A stretch of 64,000 nucleotides of DNA from Opisthorchis felineus (taxonomy: Eukaryota > Platyhelminthes > Trematoda > Opisthorchiida > Opisthorchiidae): assembly GCA_004794785.1 (NCBI GenBank), contig SJOL01001912.1, positions 18,223-82,222 of the forward strand, given 5' to 3'. Numbering within the stretch: position 1 is the stretch's first letter; the number at the start of each line of letters is the position of its first letter. The notes beneath the pieces are model-generated. The model saw nothing but the letters and a program-made list of their open reading frames with translations. It was not told the origin of the DNA and searched no databases. The position numbers were made by a program, and so were the translations under genes. Of this stretch, positions 62,601 to 64,000 are shown in pieces.

Positions 62601-63600
62601 GTGACCACACATTTGGTTACACAAAGAGTATGTGTCAATTATAGACAAGACCCACTAGAAATTATCGGCAGTTCTTTCATCCTAGTCTTAATTAATGGCA
62701 ACAATTGAGCAAGATGGCTGTGCTTTATTATAGGTAGTCGCTTACTGAGAACAGAAGAGCATGGAACAGAATAATGTCCTCTAAAAACAACAGCGCAGAA
62801 CTCGTGAAGGGTAAGAGACTGGGAGAGTGCATTTGTGGACAGAGTACGCCTAACTTTTGGCCGATGTTCAATATACTCAATTCAAAGACCTTAGGGTTAG
62901 GTGGTAGCGTTAGTTCGATAGCCCGTTTCATTAAAGTGGTAGCATGTTCTAATTATTGTAATGTTGAGTTTCGTCCCAACTCTTCCAAAGTGTTCTATTG
63001 GCACTTATGCAATTGAAGACTTATTACTATCCAATATGATAAACCTAGGGAACTGGTTATATGTATAGATAAAAGTCCTTGGTTTGGGTCACCGAAATGA
63101 TTAATCTGTTTTTTACTACAGGCTTCCTTACCCACAAGAACACTTTAATTTCTGGATTACTTTAGAGCTGCAATTGGAAATGGGCTAGCATTAATTCTAA
63201 ATGGCTCACCCCAAATTAGAACTAACCCAAAGGAAGAAGCCTAAATGCGTTTGCGTTGAGGCTTAAACAAAAGCCCTTTGAACCAATCCTACTTAGTTGG
63301 GACATTCGATATCCGTAGATTTCGAGCGATCCGGCAAGTTTAAATAGACCTAATTTTTTATTCTAATCTTAAGCATTTTTCGGAAAAGATACAATTTCTC
63401 TTTTACAGATTCGACTATCCAATACAGAGAGTTACATATATTTCATCGGAATTGAAAACACCAAACCATAGTTCAGCTAAAATCACTCTCCAAAGCATAT
63501 CTAAAATCCCCCACTCAACAATTCTGCTCCTAAATTTAGAATCAGTAAACTTTACGTTTTGATGTATCTGAAGTATAGAGATTTTGACCTTAATTTTTTA
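56681..63600. other. Unassigned DNA right of the arms
   Basis: No recognisable gene. Longest frames are 56688-57020 minus (110 codons), 57421-57696 plus (91), 58615-58926 plus (103, ending in a Leu-rich hydrophobic run) and 60350-60649 minus (99). None has a domain I know or clear splice sites. Confidence 0.25.
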
Positions 63601-63601
63601 T

Positions 63602-63966
63602 TTAGCTCATGTATAGATCCCGATTGACTTCAGGCATCTTGCTTACAGACGATTTATGATGTCTATGTATTTGGCAACATGTACCGTCATGAAGAGACTG
63701 GACCTTACCGTGGTGTGGCGGTTTGCGCACCTCAGCGACGAATTGAGCTATACTGGGGAGTGTCCCCGCGACACTCACAGAGTCTCTCATACCAGGTTGG
63801 TCAATGGTTAGAGGTCTGAGGAACACAGTCTCCTGGTCCTCCAGGTTGGAACATATGGCGACTTGTTCCGTAGAAATGGCAATGCATTTGCATTTCCTGC
63901 CAAACACCGCTGCCTTGCGGTTAGGCTTTTGAGCCAAAGGCTTTGGTTGAGGACCCTAATCGTCCT
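63602..63966. repeat. Probable repeat head before a SINE-type tail
   Basis: Includes CCTTACCGTGGTGTGGCGG and a 111-codon minus frame without motif. The sequence has a repeat-like character and leads straight into the SINE body at 63967. No second copy lies in the window, so this is an inference. Confidence 0.35.
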
Positions 63967-64000
63967 CCTGTCTAGGTGTGGGCGCCCTGGCAGTATCCCA
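63967..64000 (+). mobile_element. SINE body, cut by the window end
   Basis: CCTGTCTAGGTGTGGGCGCC followed by CTGGCAGTATCCCA matches the body of the SINE at 41333-41511 (CCTGTCTAGG..GGC..CCTGGCAGTATCCCA). The upstream tRNA-like head seen there is not recognisable here, so the body is attached to a different 5' part. Confidence 0.65.

Noticed and set aside
1..64000. CRISPR arrays, bacterial operons, rRNA genes
   Set aside because: No regular spacer repeats, ribosome-binding-site-led gene runs or rRNA-like sequence were seen.

Overview
The window looks like nuclear genomic DNA of a flatworm, most likely a digenean trematode. It is AT-rich, gene-poor and full of decayed repeats. Its coding sequence is broken by introns, and it carries a Merlin DNA transposon, a GIY-YIG fragment of the Penelope type, tRNA-headed SINEs and a cathepsin L-like peptidase. 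I see no bacterial-style operons. The species assignment is an inference.

Layout. 1-3686: unassigned DNA, with an unusually ORF-dense block at about 200-1240. 3687-4664: a full-length but disabled Merlin element with terminal inverted repeats and an 8-bp target duplication. 4665-7970: unassigned. 7971-13492 (minus strand): a cathepsin L-like cysteine peptidase gene that can be followed across a 4.4-kb intron from signal-like N-terminus to natural stop. It keeps Gln, Cys, His and Asn of the active site but has two in-frame TAA codons, so it reads as a recent pseudogene. A GIY-YIG retroelement fragment sits in its large intron. 13493-16800: unassigned.

The main structural result comes from reading both strands. 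About 16.8-35.7 kb and about 40.2-56.7 kb are two arms of one ancient, diverged inverted segmental duplication. At least six blocks match in reverse-complement and in mirrored order around a spacer at about 36-40 kb. The arms differ by a private SINE in the right arm (its empty site is visible in the left arm), a 1.4-kb tandem duplication in the right arm, and about 5 kb present only in the left arm. A 272-bp element with inverted ends and a tRNA-like centre occurs once per arm. The spacer holds a reverse-transcriptase motif A fragment and a run of unassigned minus-strand ORFs, one with a membrane segment.

56.7-64 kb is unassigned, ending in a repeat whose tail matches the SINE body and which runs off the window. 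No functional intact gene could be demonstrated: most open frames are under 130 codons and unrecognised. The peptidase and the transposase are both disabled by stop codons or deletions.
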